From Bryopsis sp. KO-2023 (lineage: Eukaryota; Chlorophyta; Ulvophyceae; Bryopsidales; Bryopsidaceae), in the NCBI GenBank assembly GCA_030272585.1, contig BSYQ01000005.1, positions 3,751,501-3,815,500 of the forward strand: a stretch of 64,000 bases of DNA. The letters run 5' to 3'. The first letter of the stretch is position 1; every line of letters begins with the position of its first letter. Shown here piece after piece: positions 49,155 to 58,720 of the stretch. Under the pieces are notes generated by a model. The model searched no databases and was not told the origin of the DNA. It saw only the letters and a list, made by a program, of their open reading frames with translations. A program made the position numbers and the translations under genes.

Positions 49155-51800
49155 ATGGCTGACCGTGAACACGCATTGGCAGTGCGCGAGCCTCAAGTTG
49201 AAGAGCCAGGGATTGAACCTGAGTTCGATGAGGAATTGCCTGACGCACCCAATGTTGTGTACCAACAAATAAACGTCCAGAACATCCACAATGTCCAGCA
49301 AGCAGCTGTCGACATAGACATGGGAGCTGATGCGGAAGCCTTAAGAGAGGATGTGGATGCGGTCCATGACCGTGTGGACGATTTAGCCCACGGGCTAAGG
49401 GGTCACCTGCAGCAAGTTGACCAGACACTGGGGCAGAGGCTAGCCCATACTGAGGCCTCTGTGTCGAACCAACTGGCTGGCGCATCAGAGGTGATCGGGC
49501 AGGCGCTGGAAACACAGCACCAGCATGCGCGACAGGTTGAGGCCACACAGCATGCGGTGGTGTCGCAACAGGAGAAGCTGGATTCAGTAGCGGCTCAACA
49601 TAGTCGATACGAGCAGAGGCTATTACGCCAAGATATCGACCATAGAAAAGAAAGAGCCGAGATCAAAGCTTCTGTGGACGCAAAAACGAGGAGAATGGAT
49701 GCCGCAGACATTCTAGCGGACTCTCGTTTTGCTGACCTAAAAGAAGCAACTGAAGCATCAGCACTTCAGTTAAAACAACTCTCCGAGTTATCCCTTGTTC
49801 AAGGGCGGAGAATTGAAGGCTTATTAGGAACTGTTGCGGATTCCAACGAAAAAGTCGAACGGACTCTAGAATTGTTTCGGGAGTCCTTGCATAAACAAGG
49901 TGCTGAGGTGAAGCGTTTGCAGAGCTCAAGAGTAGCAATTCAAAAAGATTTGATTGCCTTGGAGAAAAAGGCATCCAAGACCTGGGATCAGCAGCAAGAT
50001 GCAGCTGATGTGGTTGCCTTAAGATTATCTGGCCTGGAACGAAGCATGGAGGATGTGAGTGGCGGAAGTCAGAGTGCCCAAAGTGGAAGTGATGCTCGAG
50101 CAGTATCACCAGAGCGAGAAGAATCAACTTCCCCTGAGCCTGAGGACTCAGCCTTTGGGATGCCGCTGCCGAAGAAATCAGTAAAGCAGTTGGCTGCATC
50201 ATGGCCGCCACTAGACCAGAGCTTCGCGGTAGGAATGGTTGGGGCAGGAACCTCAACAATACCGGCTCCTCCAGCAGTACAGGCCGAGGAGGGTGAAATT
50301 GTTGCTGCAGAAGCACCACCATGCACTGCAGTGGACAGCGCACCAGACGCTGATTTCACATTCCCTCAGTTGATACCTCCAAGTACAAGAGCTCAGCCTG
50401 GTATACGCATCTCAGAACCCGACTCTGCCGATGGATCACGTAGACCCACACGAACTAACCCAAGAGTTCTCTCCTCAGCAGAAGTATTATATCAAATTGA
50501 CCTTGAGCGTGCTAAGGCACAGGTCAGAGAAGAGAAAGGAAAAGAACCCATGCAGATCCCCACACGTACTGGAAGATTGGGACTTGGGTTAAGTGCTTTG
50601 GGAGCAAGGGTAGAAAATAATCCCTTTGCTGCACTTGGTTCATATGAGTCTACTGGTGGACCCAGTCGAGTTCCTCGCATGCGAGGTAACTTTGGAGACC
50701 CTGGTGATGACGACCCAGATGATGATGGCGGTGATGATTACCGCGACAGACGAAACCGCCCACCTTCCCGCATTCCAGGTGCGCCTGATGGCGGTGGAGG
50801 TGGTGGCGGCGGTGGAGATGGTGGAGGCGGTGGACCTCCCGGTGGACCTCCTGGTGGAGGTGGAGGTGGCGCTGGACCAGCAGGCCCAGGACCTCCTAGG
50901 CAAGGACAGTGGTTGCCTAGCACCGTCAAGTTGCAAATGCCTCGCGCATTTAACGGAAGTGGAGAACCAAAAGCCCGTAAATGGCAAGTGCTCATGACGC
51001 GGTACTTGAGGACCTGCGGAGTGCATGAAGCACAGTGGCAATCGATTGTGGCCACTAACCTTTATGGGGCTGCCTCGGATTGGTTAACGATGCAAGAGTT
51101 AAAAATTCACCGAGGTGAAAGACCACCCTTCCGTGACTGGATGGACTTCATGGATGGCTTAGCTACAGCTTTCGAATTCTCTAGTGATCGAGATGAAGCG
51201 TGGCGTGACCTCCACAAACTCAAGCAGACTGGAACCGTGAAACAGTTTGTAAAAGAGTTTCAGCGGTTAGTCTTGAGGATTCCAGACCTCGAAGAGGATC
51301 ACCAGTATTTGCTCTTCGTGGATGGACTTAAGAGTGAAGTTCAGAAGTTAGTCGCTGCAACGGTACCTCGAGATGTCGAGGCTGCCATCATATCCGCCGA
51401 ACGATTGGAAGCCCTTGGAGTTGGAACACAAGGCCAAGGAGGGCAAACCAATCAGAAAAAGAAAGGAGTCTGGCGTGGTGGAAGAAAGAAGAAAGGCCAG
51501 AATCAGGGTCAGCAGCAGCAGAACCCTACACCACCAGCCCAAGCACCACCACAAGCTGCCGCAGGAGTGCAACAGCAGCAGCAACAGCAACAAGGACGAG
51601 GAGGAGGACGTGGTGGTGGTGGACGTGGACGCGGTGGTGGTAACCGTGGAAGAGGACAAGCCAATCAGGGAAGACAGAACCCCCAGGGGGGAGGGGGATA
51701 TAATTGTTATCTTTGTGGAAAGAAGGGTCACCCTGTGAGGCAATGTCCTAGATTGGAGGAGGTGAAAAACCTCCCCGATGTAAAAAAAATGTTAAACTGA
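49155..51800 (+). CDS. gag: Gag of element D
   Basis: 881 aa, near-identical to the gag of element C: N-terminal coiled coil, acidic Ser/Pro region, Gly/Pro hinge (two residues shorter than in C and E), gag domain, RG-rich tract and CCHC knuckle. ATG context GAGACCATGG. Slippery A AAA AAA at 51782-51788, 10 nt before the stop, with the same downstream stem as in C. Confidence 0.93.
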   Translation: MADREHALAVREPQVEEPGIEPEFDEELPDAPNVVYQQINVQNIHNVQQAAVDIDMGADAEALREDVDAVHDRVDDLAHGLRGHLQQVDQTLGQRLAHTEASVSNQLAGASEVIGQALETQHQHARQVEATQHAVVSQQEKLDSVAAQHSRYEQRLLRQDIDHRKERAEIKASVDAKTRRMDAADILADSRFADLKEATEASALQLKQLSELSLVQGRRIEGLLGTVADSNEKVERTLELFRESLHKQGAEVKRLQSSRVAIQKDLIALEKKASKTWDQQQDAADVVALRLSGLERSMEDVSGGSQSAQSGSDARAVSPEREESTSPEPEDSAFGMPLPKKSVKQLAASWPPLDQSFAVGMVGAGTSTIPAPPAVQAEEGEIVAAEAPPCTAVDSAPDADFTFPQLIPPSTRAQPGIRISEPDSADGSRRPTRTNPRVLSSAEVLYQIDLERAKAQVREEKGKEPMQIPTRTGRLGLGLSALGARVENNPFAALGSYESTGGPSRVPRMRGNFGDPGDDDPDDDGGDDYRDRRNRPPSRIPGAPDGGGGGGGGGDGGGGGPPGGPPGGGGGGAGPAGPGPPRQGQWLPSTVKLQMPRAFNGSGEPKARKWQVLMTRYLRTCGVHEAQWQSIVATNLYGAASDWLTMQELKIHRGERPPFRDWMDFMDGLATAFEFSSDRDEAWRDLHKLKQTGTVKQFVKEFQRLVLRIPDLEEDHQYLLFVDGLKSEVQKLVAATVPRDVEAAIISAERLEALGVGTQGQGGQTNQKKKGVWRGGRKKKGQNQGQQQQNPTPPAQAPPQAAAGVQQQQQQQQGRGGGRGGGGRGRGGGNRGRGQANQGRQNPQGGGGYNCYLCGKKGHPVRQCPRLEEVKNLPDVKKMLN

Positions 51801-51835
51801 CCGCCAGGCAGGAAACTGCTTCGTCTGAGCCTGGC
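51782..51835 (+). promoter_or_regulatory. -1 ribosomal frameshift signal, element D
   Basis: Same heptamer, spacer and GCCAGGC/GCCTGGC stem as in element C. Confidence 0.72.
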
Positions 51836-52054
51836 CGACGCAAACGTCGTAAGCGAAACAGAGTTCGTAGGCGGCGTAGGAAGCATAGATCAAAAGTAGG
51901 TGCCTCGAAAAAGGTTTGTACTCACAGCGGAAAACCTGGGGCGCGGACTAGTACACCGCGTGAAGAGAGAACAGAGACACTCTCCACATCTACCCAATCG
52001 GCACATGACAACTGCGATTGGAAAAAGGAACAGAAGGAAAGCACACCGGATGAG

Positions 52055-55000
52055 ATGGACGCGCCTCATGCGTCATCTACATCTCTTCCCTCTGTTAGTG
52101 AATCTGTGGGCTCATTGGAGTCGCAGAGTAGTCTACAGGAGTCCCTGCCTGCAGACGTAGACGATAGTGGGTCAGAAACAACCCAGCGGTCTACCACAGA
52201 GCGAGTTAATGTGTCAGAAGTTCGATCAACTTCGTCAACCAAGGGTGACACATGCCCTCTGTTAAAAATTCAAGAAGTGCCTGTGAGAGGGTACGAAGTA
52301 AAAGCACGGATCAAGACCACGGACCTTTATGCATTCATTGATTGTGGAAGTACCGCAAACTATATCAATGATAAGGTAGCGCGTGATCTCGGGTTGTCGA
52401 TTACACCAAGCTCAAAGAGAGCAATGTTGGCAAACGGAGATATTAAAGAACTGGCTGGCAGCTGTAACAACCTCCGAGTAAAGATAGGAGGGCTGAAGTG
52501 CAAAATGAAAGCGGATCTGTTCCCAGACCTTGGTTATGACCTAATATTGGGCATGCCTTGGTTGCAGAAAGAAAACCCCCGCATAGACTTTCAGCAGAAT
52601 GAGATTTCAGTTTGCAAAAACAGCCAAGTGTTTCATCTTCCGTTGCGTCATCCAACCCAAGAGAGTATTGAACCTGAACGAAAAGTACAGTCGATACTGC
52701 AAGAAGTGCCAGTGACTGAGTGTTCAGCTAAACGAATGATGCGTCATCTCAAAACAGAGACAGCATTCATGGTTGTAGTGCAAGAGTCTGAAGAGAAAGC
52801 TTTAGGCCAACATGAATTGCCTGACGCTATAGAGCGAACACAGCCATTCAACACTGAGGATGAGATTGGCAAACTTATTCGTTCAGACACCCCTGCCGAA
52901 ATTAAAAAGGTGGTAGAAACACACCGTGGTGTGTTCCCTCGTGATTTACCCCCAGGGATCCCTCCGAAGAGAAAAGGTCATGAGTTTAAGATAGACCTGG
53001 AGGATCCAACACCTATCCATCGTCCAATATACAAGCTTTCACCAGCAGAGCTGGATGAAGTGAAAGCACAAGTGGACTACCTTCTGGAACAGAAGAAAAT
53101 CAAACCATCCGAGTCCCCTTGGGGCGCGCCAATCCTATTTGTACCGAAAAAGGATGGAGGCTTAAGGATGTGTGTGGATTACAGGTGGATCAATAAGGTA
53201 ACGGTGAAAAACCGATATCCTTTACCCCTGCCAGAAGAATTGATGGATAGAGTGTTCAAAGCCAAAGTGTTCTCAAAGTTAGATCTGCGATCAGGCTACT
53301 GGCAATTTCCAGTAAGGCCATCTGATACAGATAAAACAGCGTTCCGCACGAGATACGGTCACTTTGAGTTTTTGGTAGCGCCTTTTGGGCTAACCAATTG
53401 CCCAGCGCAATTCCAAACTCTAGTGCAAGACCTACTCACAGAGTTTTTAGATGATTTTGTTGTTGTCTTTATCGATGACATACTCATCTTCTCTGAAAAC
53501 ATGGAACAGCATGCCGAACACTTAGAGAAAGTCCTGTCGCGACTAGCAGAATATCAGCTTTTTGCTAAGGCAAGTAAAAGTGAGCTGGCTGTCGCAACAG
53601 TAGACTATCTTGGCTACCGCATTAGCGGAAGTGGGTTAGAACCACAGGAACAAAAAGTGAAGGCAGTGAAGGAGTGGAAGGAACTACAGAATGTTAGTGA
53701 TGTACGTAGTTTCCTTGGAATGGTTTCATACTACAGGAAATTCATTCCCCAGTTTGCACATGTTGCTGGTCCACTCCATGACTTAGTGAAAAAAGACCAT
53801 CCCTGGAGATGGGGACAGGTTGAGCGTGGCGCATTCAATGAACTGAAAAAGCGTTTAAGTCAAGCTCCCGTCCTTATTTTTCCAGATGCGTCACTGCCTT
53901 ACACTGTGATCACTGATGCGTCGAATGAGGCCATCGGTGCCGTGTTAACACAGGATCACGGAGAGGGGCTACAGCCAATAGCTTACCTCTCACGTAGATT
54001 CAAGCCTGCCGAGCTTAACTATGCACCATACGACAAAGAGTTGTGTGCAATATGTTATGCGATGGTGCAGTGGAGACATTATCTAGAAGGTTGTGCGGGT
54101 GGAGTAACAGTGTTCACTGACCACCAACCTCTGACGCATATTCTGTCGCAGAGGAACCTTTCTAGAACCCAAGCAAGATGGCTTGAGGCGGGGTACCTGA
54201 CTTCGATCAACCCCAAGATCTCCTATATCAAAGGCAAGGCTAATGTGTTAGCAGATGCTCTCTCCCGCAGTGTTCCTAAGCCCGTGGAAACTGCGATGAA
54301 CATTTCCACTTGGCAAGTGCATCAAGCAAGCCAAGACGAGTGGAAACAAGCCCTCCAAGCTGATAACTCCTTGGTGAAGATATTGCGGAAGCTTGAGAGT
54401 GGCGAGGAAGTTGAGGGATATTTCCTCAGAGAGGGAATACTCTGGACGGTCCCAAAGAGAGGATTAGTCGAGAAAGTGGTGGTTCCTAAAGGCCAGCGCA
54501 ATAAGATTATGAAGGAGTGCCATGAGACACCTTCAGCAGGCCATACAGGACCAGCGCGAACAGGAGAAATCCTAGCGCGGCGATATTGGTGGAAGGGGTG
54601 GATGAATGAGTTGAAGGCATTTGTGCGCGAATGCCCTGTGTGCCAACAAATAAAGGCTGACACACAGAAGCCTATGGGCTTACTTCAACCCCTGCCAATA
54701 CCTGAGCGGAAGTGGGAGCAAATTACCACTGACTTGGTGACAGATCTACCAGCATCCAATGGGTTTACTGCTGTAGCTGTCTTTGTCGATAGACTTACCA
54801 AGTTTGTGCATTTCGCCCCATGTACTAAAGAGATTACCGCTGCAGGATACGCCCAACTTTTTATCGAACATGTTTACCGCAACCATGGCCTACCTAAAGT
54901 GATTGTGTCTGATAGAGACCCTCGCTTTACCAGCAAGTTCTGGCAGACGCTTTTTAAAGCTCTGGGTACAGAGATTCGTATGAGTACAGCTTACCACCCT

Positions 55001-55795
55001 CAAACGGATGGGCAGAGTGAGGTTACCATACGTACTCTGGAAAATTTCCTGAGGCCATATGCTGAGAGGTATCCCCATAAGTGGGTTGAGTATTTACCTA
55101 CAGCAGAGTTTGCAGCAAACAATGCAGTGAATGCGAGTACAGGGTTCGCACCTGCATACTTGATGTATGGGTACCATCCAGAAACACCAAACATTGGTGG
55201 GACGGCAACGCAATTTCAAGTGGAAGCAGTTAAGACTATGGTAGCACGGATGGCACAGGACTTAGATACCGCAAAAGCATATTACTCTCGAGCACAACAC
55301 AGAATGTGTGTGAGTGCAAACAAGAAGAGAAAAGATATTGCTTTTGAGAAAGGGGATAAAGTCCTGATAAAAAGTCGTTTTATTCCGTTGGCTGCTTTGA
55401 ACAAAGTGAGTCCAAAACTGCGCCGTCGATTTGTGGGTCCCTTTGAAATTGTGGAGAAAATATCAAAGGTGGCTTACAGAGTTCAACTTCCGGAAACATG
55501 GCTCATACACCCAGTGTTTCATGTTTCTAAGTTCAAGCGTTATCACGCCTCGAGTGATAACAGCAGGCAAATACAACCTCCAGAAGGAGAGTTGATTGGT
55601 AGCGAAGTAGAGTATGAGGTCGAAAATATCCTAAGGGCTAGAGGTAAACGCAATCGTGAATACCTAGTGCTGTGGAAAGGATACGATCTACTTGACGCTA
55701 CTTGGGAACCTGAAGCTAATCTGGTTAACGCACCAGATATACTTCGCGCATTTAAAGAGAAAGAAAGAAAAGAGTTGCAGAAAGGAAGAGAATAG
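52055..55795 (+). CDS. pol: Pol of element D
   Basis: 1246 aa from the first ATG, entered in -1 frame from gag; all domains of the element C pol are present and open, including protease D-C-G, RT FIDD, RNase H, integrase D,D,E and chromodomain. A handful of substitutions separate it from C and E (for example T for A near the N-terminus, T for A in DLL-EFLDD, N for S in KELQ-VSDV). A 6-nt deletion upstream of the ATG (GGTTTGTACTC for GGTTAAAAGTACTC, net 3 nt) keeps the frame. Confidence 0.94.
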   Translation: MDAPHASSTSLPSVSESVGSLESQSSLQESLPADVDDSGSETTQRSTTERVNVSEVRSTSSTKGDTCPLLKIQEVPVRGYEVKARIKTTDLYAFIDCGSTANYINDKVARDLGLSITPSSKRAMLANGDIKELAGSCNNLRVKIGGLKCKMKADLFPDLGYDLILGMPWLQKENPRIDFQQNEISVCKNSQVFHLPLRHPTQESIEPERKVQSILQEVPVTECSAKRMMRHLKTETAFMVVVQESEEKALGQHELPDAIERTQPFNTEDEIGKLIRSDTPAEIKKVVETHRGVFPRDLPPGIPPKRKGHEFKIDLEDPTPIHRPIYKLSPAELDEVKAQVDYLLEQKKIKPSESPWGAPILFVPKKDGGLRMCVDYRWINKVTVKNRYPLPLPEELMDRVFKAKVFSKLDLRSGYWQFPVRPSDTDKTAFRTRYGHFEFLVAPFGLTNCPAQFQTLVQDLLTEFLDDFVVVFIDDILIFSENMEQHAEHLEKVLSRLAEYQLFAKASKSELAVATVDYLGYRISGSGLEPQEQKVKAVKEWKELQNVSDVRSFLGMVSYYRKFIPQFAHVAGPLHDLVKKDHPWRWGQVERGAFNELKKRLSQAPVLIFPDASLPYTVITDASNEAIGAVLTQDHGEGLQPIAYLSRRFKPAELNYAPYDKELCAICYAMVQWRHYLEGCAGGVTVFTDHQPLTHILSQRNLSRTQARWLEAGYLTSINPKISYIKGKANVLADALSRSVPKPVETAMNISTWQVHQASQDEWKQALQADNSLVKILRKLESGEEVEGYFLREGILWTVPKRGLVEKVVVPKGQRNKIMKECHETPSAGHTGPARTGEILARRYWWKGWMNELKAFVRECPVCQQIKADTQKPMGLLQPLPIPERKWEQITTDLVTDLPASNGFTAVAVFVDRLTKFVHFAPCTKEITAAGYAQLFIEHVYRNHGLPKVIVSDRDPRFTSKFWQTLFKALGTEIRMSTAYHPQTDGQSEVTIRTLENFLRPYAERYPHKWVEYLPTAEFAANNAVNASTGFAPAYLMYGYHPETPNIGGTATQFQVEAVKTMVARMAQDLDTAKAYYSRAQHRMCVSANKKRKDIAFEKGDKVLIKSRFIPLAALNKVSPKLRRRFVGPFEIVEKISKVAYRVQLPETWLIHPVFHVSKFKRYHASSDNSRQIQPPEGELIGSEVEYEVENILRARGKRNREYLVLWKGYDLLDATWEPEANLVNAPDILRAFKEKERKELQKGRE

Positions 55796-56246
55796 GGAAA
55801 CAGAGTGTTTGATGGCTAAGGTGGAACTCCTTATAGCAAGGGGGCGCGAAAAAGGATACCTTAGAAAAACTCTGTCGACTTCCAAACCAACTCTTTAACT
55901 TTAATGCGTTAAGGTGCCTAAGTTATTTGGCTGGCGCAGTAAGTGTAGCTTCAGTAGTACTTTAGAAACCGGGCAAACGATGTCACATTCGAGATAGTGT
56001 GGTTGTTCCGAGAAAACCCCTATCAAGTGACGTGTTGAGGTGGTCTTGACGAGACTCCAACCGAGCGAAACGTTGGTGTCTCACCCCAATAACTCAACGA
56101 GGAAAGTGTACGAGTCACCCAGCCTTATAAGCGCAGCCCTCGAACCATTTTGCCCTAGTGTTTGTGTGAACGGAGCGAGCTCCTGAGTGAAAAAGAGTCT
56201 AAAGACGCACAAACCGTTGTTTATATCTTTCTTTCCGACAAACATA
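55796..56246 (+). promoter_or_regulatory. Spacer with putative internal promoter, element D
   Basis: TTATAAG at 56125-56131, about 120 bp before the third-gene ATG, as in element C. Confidence 0.55.
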
Positions 56247-57197
56247 ATGGCTGCCGATACACCCGCCGCAATTATTGCGAGATTGGAAGCGGAGGTAGCT
56301 CAAAAAGAAGAGGAGCTGCAGCACTTTACGTCGACCGCAGAGGAAGTGCTGCAGAACAATGAGGCCTTAACCCGGCAGCTCTCAGAGTTGAGTGACCGGA
56401 CGAAAGCAGCTGAGGCTGCGAAGGAGGCAGCGGAGAAAGCCAAGGAAAAGGCGGAGGCGGAAAAGAAAGAAGCGGAGGACAAGACCAAGGTCTTGGAAGA
56501 AAAATTGGAAGCCATGAAGCTGAAAAAGCAAAGGTTCCAATCTCACATGATGGCTAACCATCGTGAGAACGACCTCCGTAAACAAGCTCTCGGGGGAATG
56601 GTGGATCGATTTACCGCGGTAGAGGAAACGCTGCAGCGAGCTGTAGCAACCGCGTGGAGTGCAGCAGCCAACAACCTTAAGAAGGAATTGGCAGAACAAG
56701 AGCTGCAGATCGATTTGCTGGGAGAGTCCCTCAGAGACGGCTCTGAAAAACTTCAAGTGCAGAGCGAAACAACGGACAAGATGCTGCGTTTGAACCCGGC
56801 GGTACCAGCACCACGGGTACGCGAAGAACTGGATCGCCAAGTCCAAGTTCTGTTGTCAAACGCAACACTTGATCTGGAACCGTCCAAGGACGATGATGCG
56901 GGAGGCTCAAGCAAGGGCAAGGGGAAAGGGAAAAACAAACGCCCAAGCTCGCCGTGTAGGGATGAAGATCCACACGGAAAGAGAAGGCGAGAGGACGGTG
57001 ACGATGAAGGTGGTGAGCCACCGAGGGATCGTATGCCTGGAGATGCAGCAAGAGCCAACTTGTTACTCAAGTTAAAGGCTGCCGCATTAAAGACTCCAGC
57101 ACCCTCACAACCAGCACCAACAGTTCAGACTCCCGGAGATGAGGCTACCGCAATAGCACCGGGGGAGGACTTATTCGACATGAGAGAGGAGGAGCTT
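56247..57197 (+). pseudogene. Third gene of element D, truncated at the fold-back joint
   Basis: Starts at the same ATG as in C and keeps the coiled coil, the GKGKGKNKRP basic patch and the Pro-rich region (317 codons). It then runs into inverted sequence of element E, reading nonsense to a stop at 57345-57347. The RING-like C-terminus is lost. Confidence 0.88.
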
Positions 57198-57203
57198 AGG
57201 AGC
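57198..57203. other. 6 bp filler at the D/E joint
   Basis: AGGAGC, matching neither parent continuation; it repeats the AGGAGC just to its left (57190-57195), as in templated end joining. Confidence 0.75.
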
Positions 57204-58271
57204 CACCTGGCTTGGCCCTTCATCATTCCTTATTTCCCCGTCCTCCAGTTCAGAACTAGGACCTTCGAGCCTAGGAGGTGGACTGCCGAAGTCAATTTCT
57301 TCGTGAAAATCCAAGTCCAAAAGCTCCTCCTCTCTCATGTCGAATAAGTCCTCCCCCGGTGCTATTGCGGTAGCCTCATCTCCGGGAGTCTGAACTGTTG
57401 GCGCTGGTTGTGAGGGTGCTGGAGTCTTTAATGCGGCAGCCTTTAACTTGAGTAACAAGTTGGCTCTTGCTGCATCTCCAGGCATACGATCCCTCGGTGG
57501 CTCACCACCTTCATCGTCACCGTCCTCTCGCCTTCTCTTTCCGTGTGGATCTTCATCCCTACACGGCGAGCTTGGGCGTTTGTTTTTCCCTTTCCCCTTG
57601 CCCTTGCTTGAGCCTCCCGCATCATCGTCCTTGGACGGTTCCAGATCAAGTGTTGCGTTTGACAACAGAACTTGGACTTGGCGATCCAGTTCTTCGCGTA
57701 CCCGTGGTGCTGGTACCGGCGGGTTCAAACGCAGCATCTTGTCCGTTGTTTCGCTCTGCACTTGAAGTTTTTCAGAGCCGTCTCTGAGGGACTCTCCCAG
57801 CAAATCGATCTGCAGCTCTTGTTCTGCCAATTCCTTCTTAAGGTTGTTGGCTGCTGCACTCCACGCGGTTGCTACAGCTCGCTGCAGCGTTTCCTCTACC
57901 GCGGTAAATCGATCCACCATTCCCCCGAGAGCTTGTTTACGGAGGTCATTCTCACGATGGTTAGCCATCATGTGAGATTGGAACCTTTGCTTTTTCAGCT
58001 TCATGGCTTCCAATTTTTCTTCCAAGACCTTGGTCTTGTCCTCCGCTTCTTTCTTTTCCGCCTCCGCCTTATCCTTGGCTTTCTCCGCTGCCTCCTTCGC
58101 AGCCTCAGCTGCTTTCGTCCGGCCACTCAACTCTGAGAGCTGCCGGGTTAAGGCCTCATTGTTCTGCAGCACTTCCTCTGCGGTCGACGTAAAGTGCTGC
58201 AGCTCCTCTTCTTTTTTAGCTACCTCCGCTTCCAATCTCGCAATAATTGCGGCGGGTGTATCGGCAGCCAT
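57204..58271 (-). pseudogene. Third gene of element E, 3' truncated
   Basis: ATG at 58271-58269; coiled coil, basic patch and acidic Pro-rich region retained (about 356 codons, to GPSQV), then the joint. The frame runs on through reversed element D sequence to a stop at 57173-57171. The RING-like array is absent. Confidence 0.88.
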
Positions 58272-58720
58272 TATGTTTGTCGGAAAGAAAGATATAACAA
58301 CGGTTTGTGCGTCTTTAGACTCTTTTTCACGCAGGAGCTCGCTCCGTTTACACAAACACTAGGGCAAAATGGTTCGAGGGCTGCGCTTATAAGGCTGGGT
58401 GACTCGTACACTTTCCTCGTTGGGTTATTGGGGTGAGACACCAACGTTTTGCTCGGTTGGAGTCTCGTCAAGACCACCTCAACACGTCACTTGATAGGGG
58501 TTTTCTCGGAACAACCACACTATCTCGAATGTGACATCGTTTGCCCGGTTTCTAAAGTACTACTGAAGCTACACTTACTGCGCCAGCCAAATAACTTAGG
58601 CACCTAACGCATTAAAGTTAAAGAGTTGGTTTGGAAGTCGACAGAGTTTTTCTAAGGTATCCTTTTTCGCGCCCCCTTGCTATAAGGAGTTCCACCTTAG
58701 CCATCAAACACTCTGCTTCC
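58272..58720 (-). promoter_or_regulatory. Spacer with putative internal promoter, element E
   Basis: Same TATA-like box (rc of about 58386-58392) and leader as in C and D. Confidence 0.55.

Larger units (their letters stand above)
48587..57197 (+). mobile_element. Element D: C-family chromovirus lacking its 3' end
   Basis: 5' LTR, PBS, gag, pol and the first half of the third gene, all closely similar to element C. The element breaks off at GGAGCTT (57197), equivalent to C position 37827, so the rest of the third gene, the PPT and the 3' LTR are missing. A 6 bp filler (AGGAGC) then joins it to the inverted element E. Confidence 0.92.

Noticed and set aside
57150-57400. D/E palindrome as a sequencing artefact (missed adapter or chimeric read)
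   Set aside because: The two arms differ at many positions, including several amino acids and Gly-hinge length, and the joint is asymmetric by 117 bp with a filler. A read folded on itself would give matching arms. Spanning reads are still needed.
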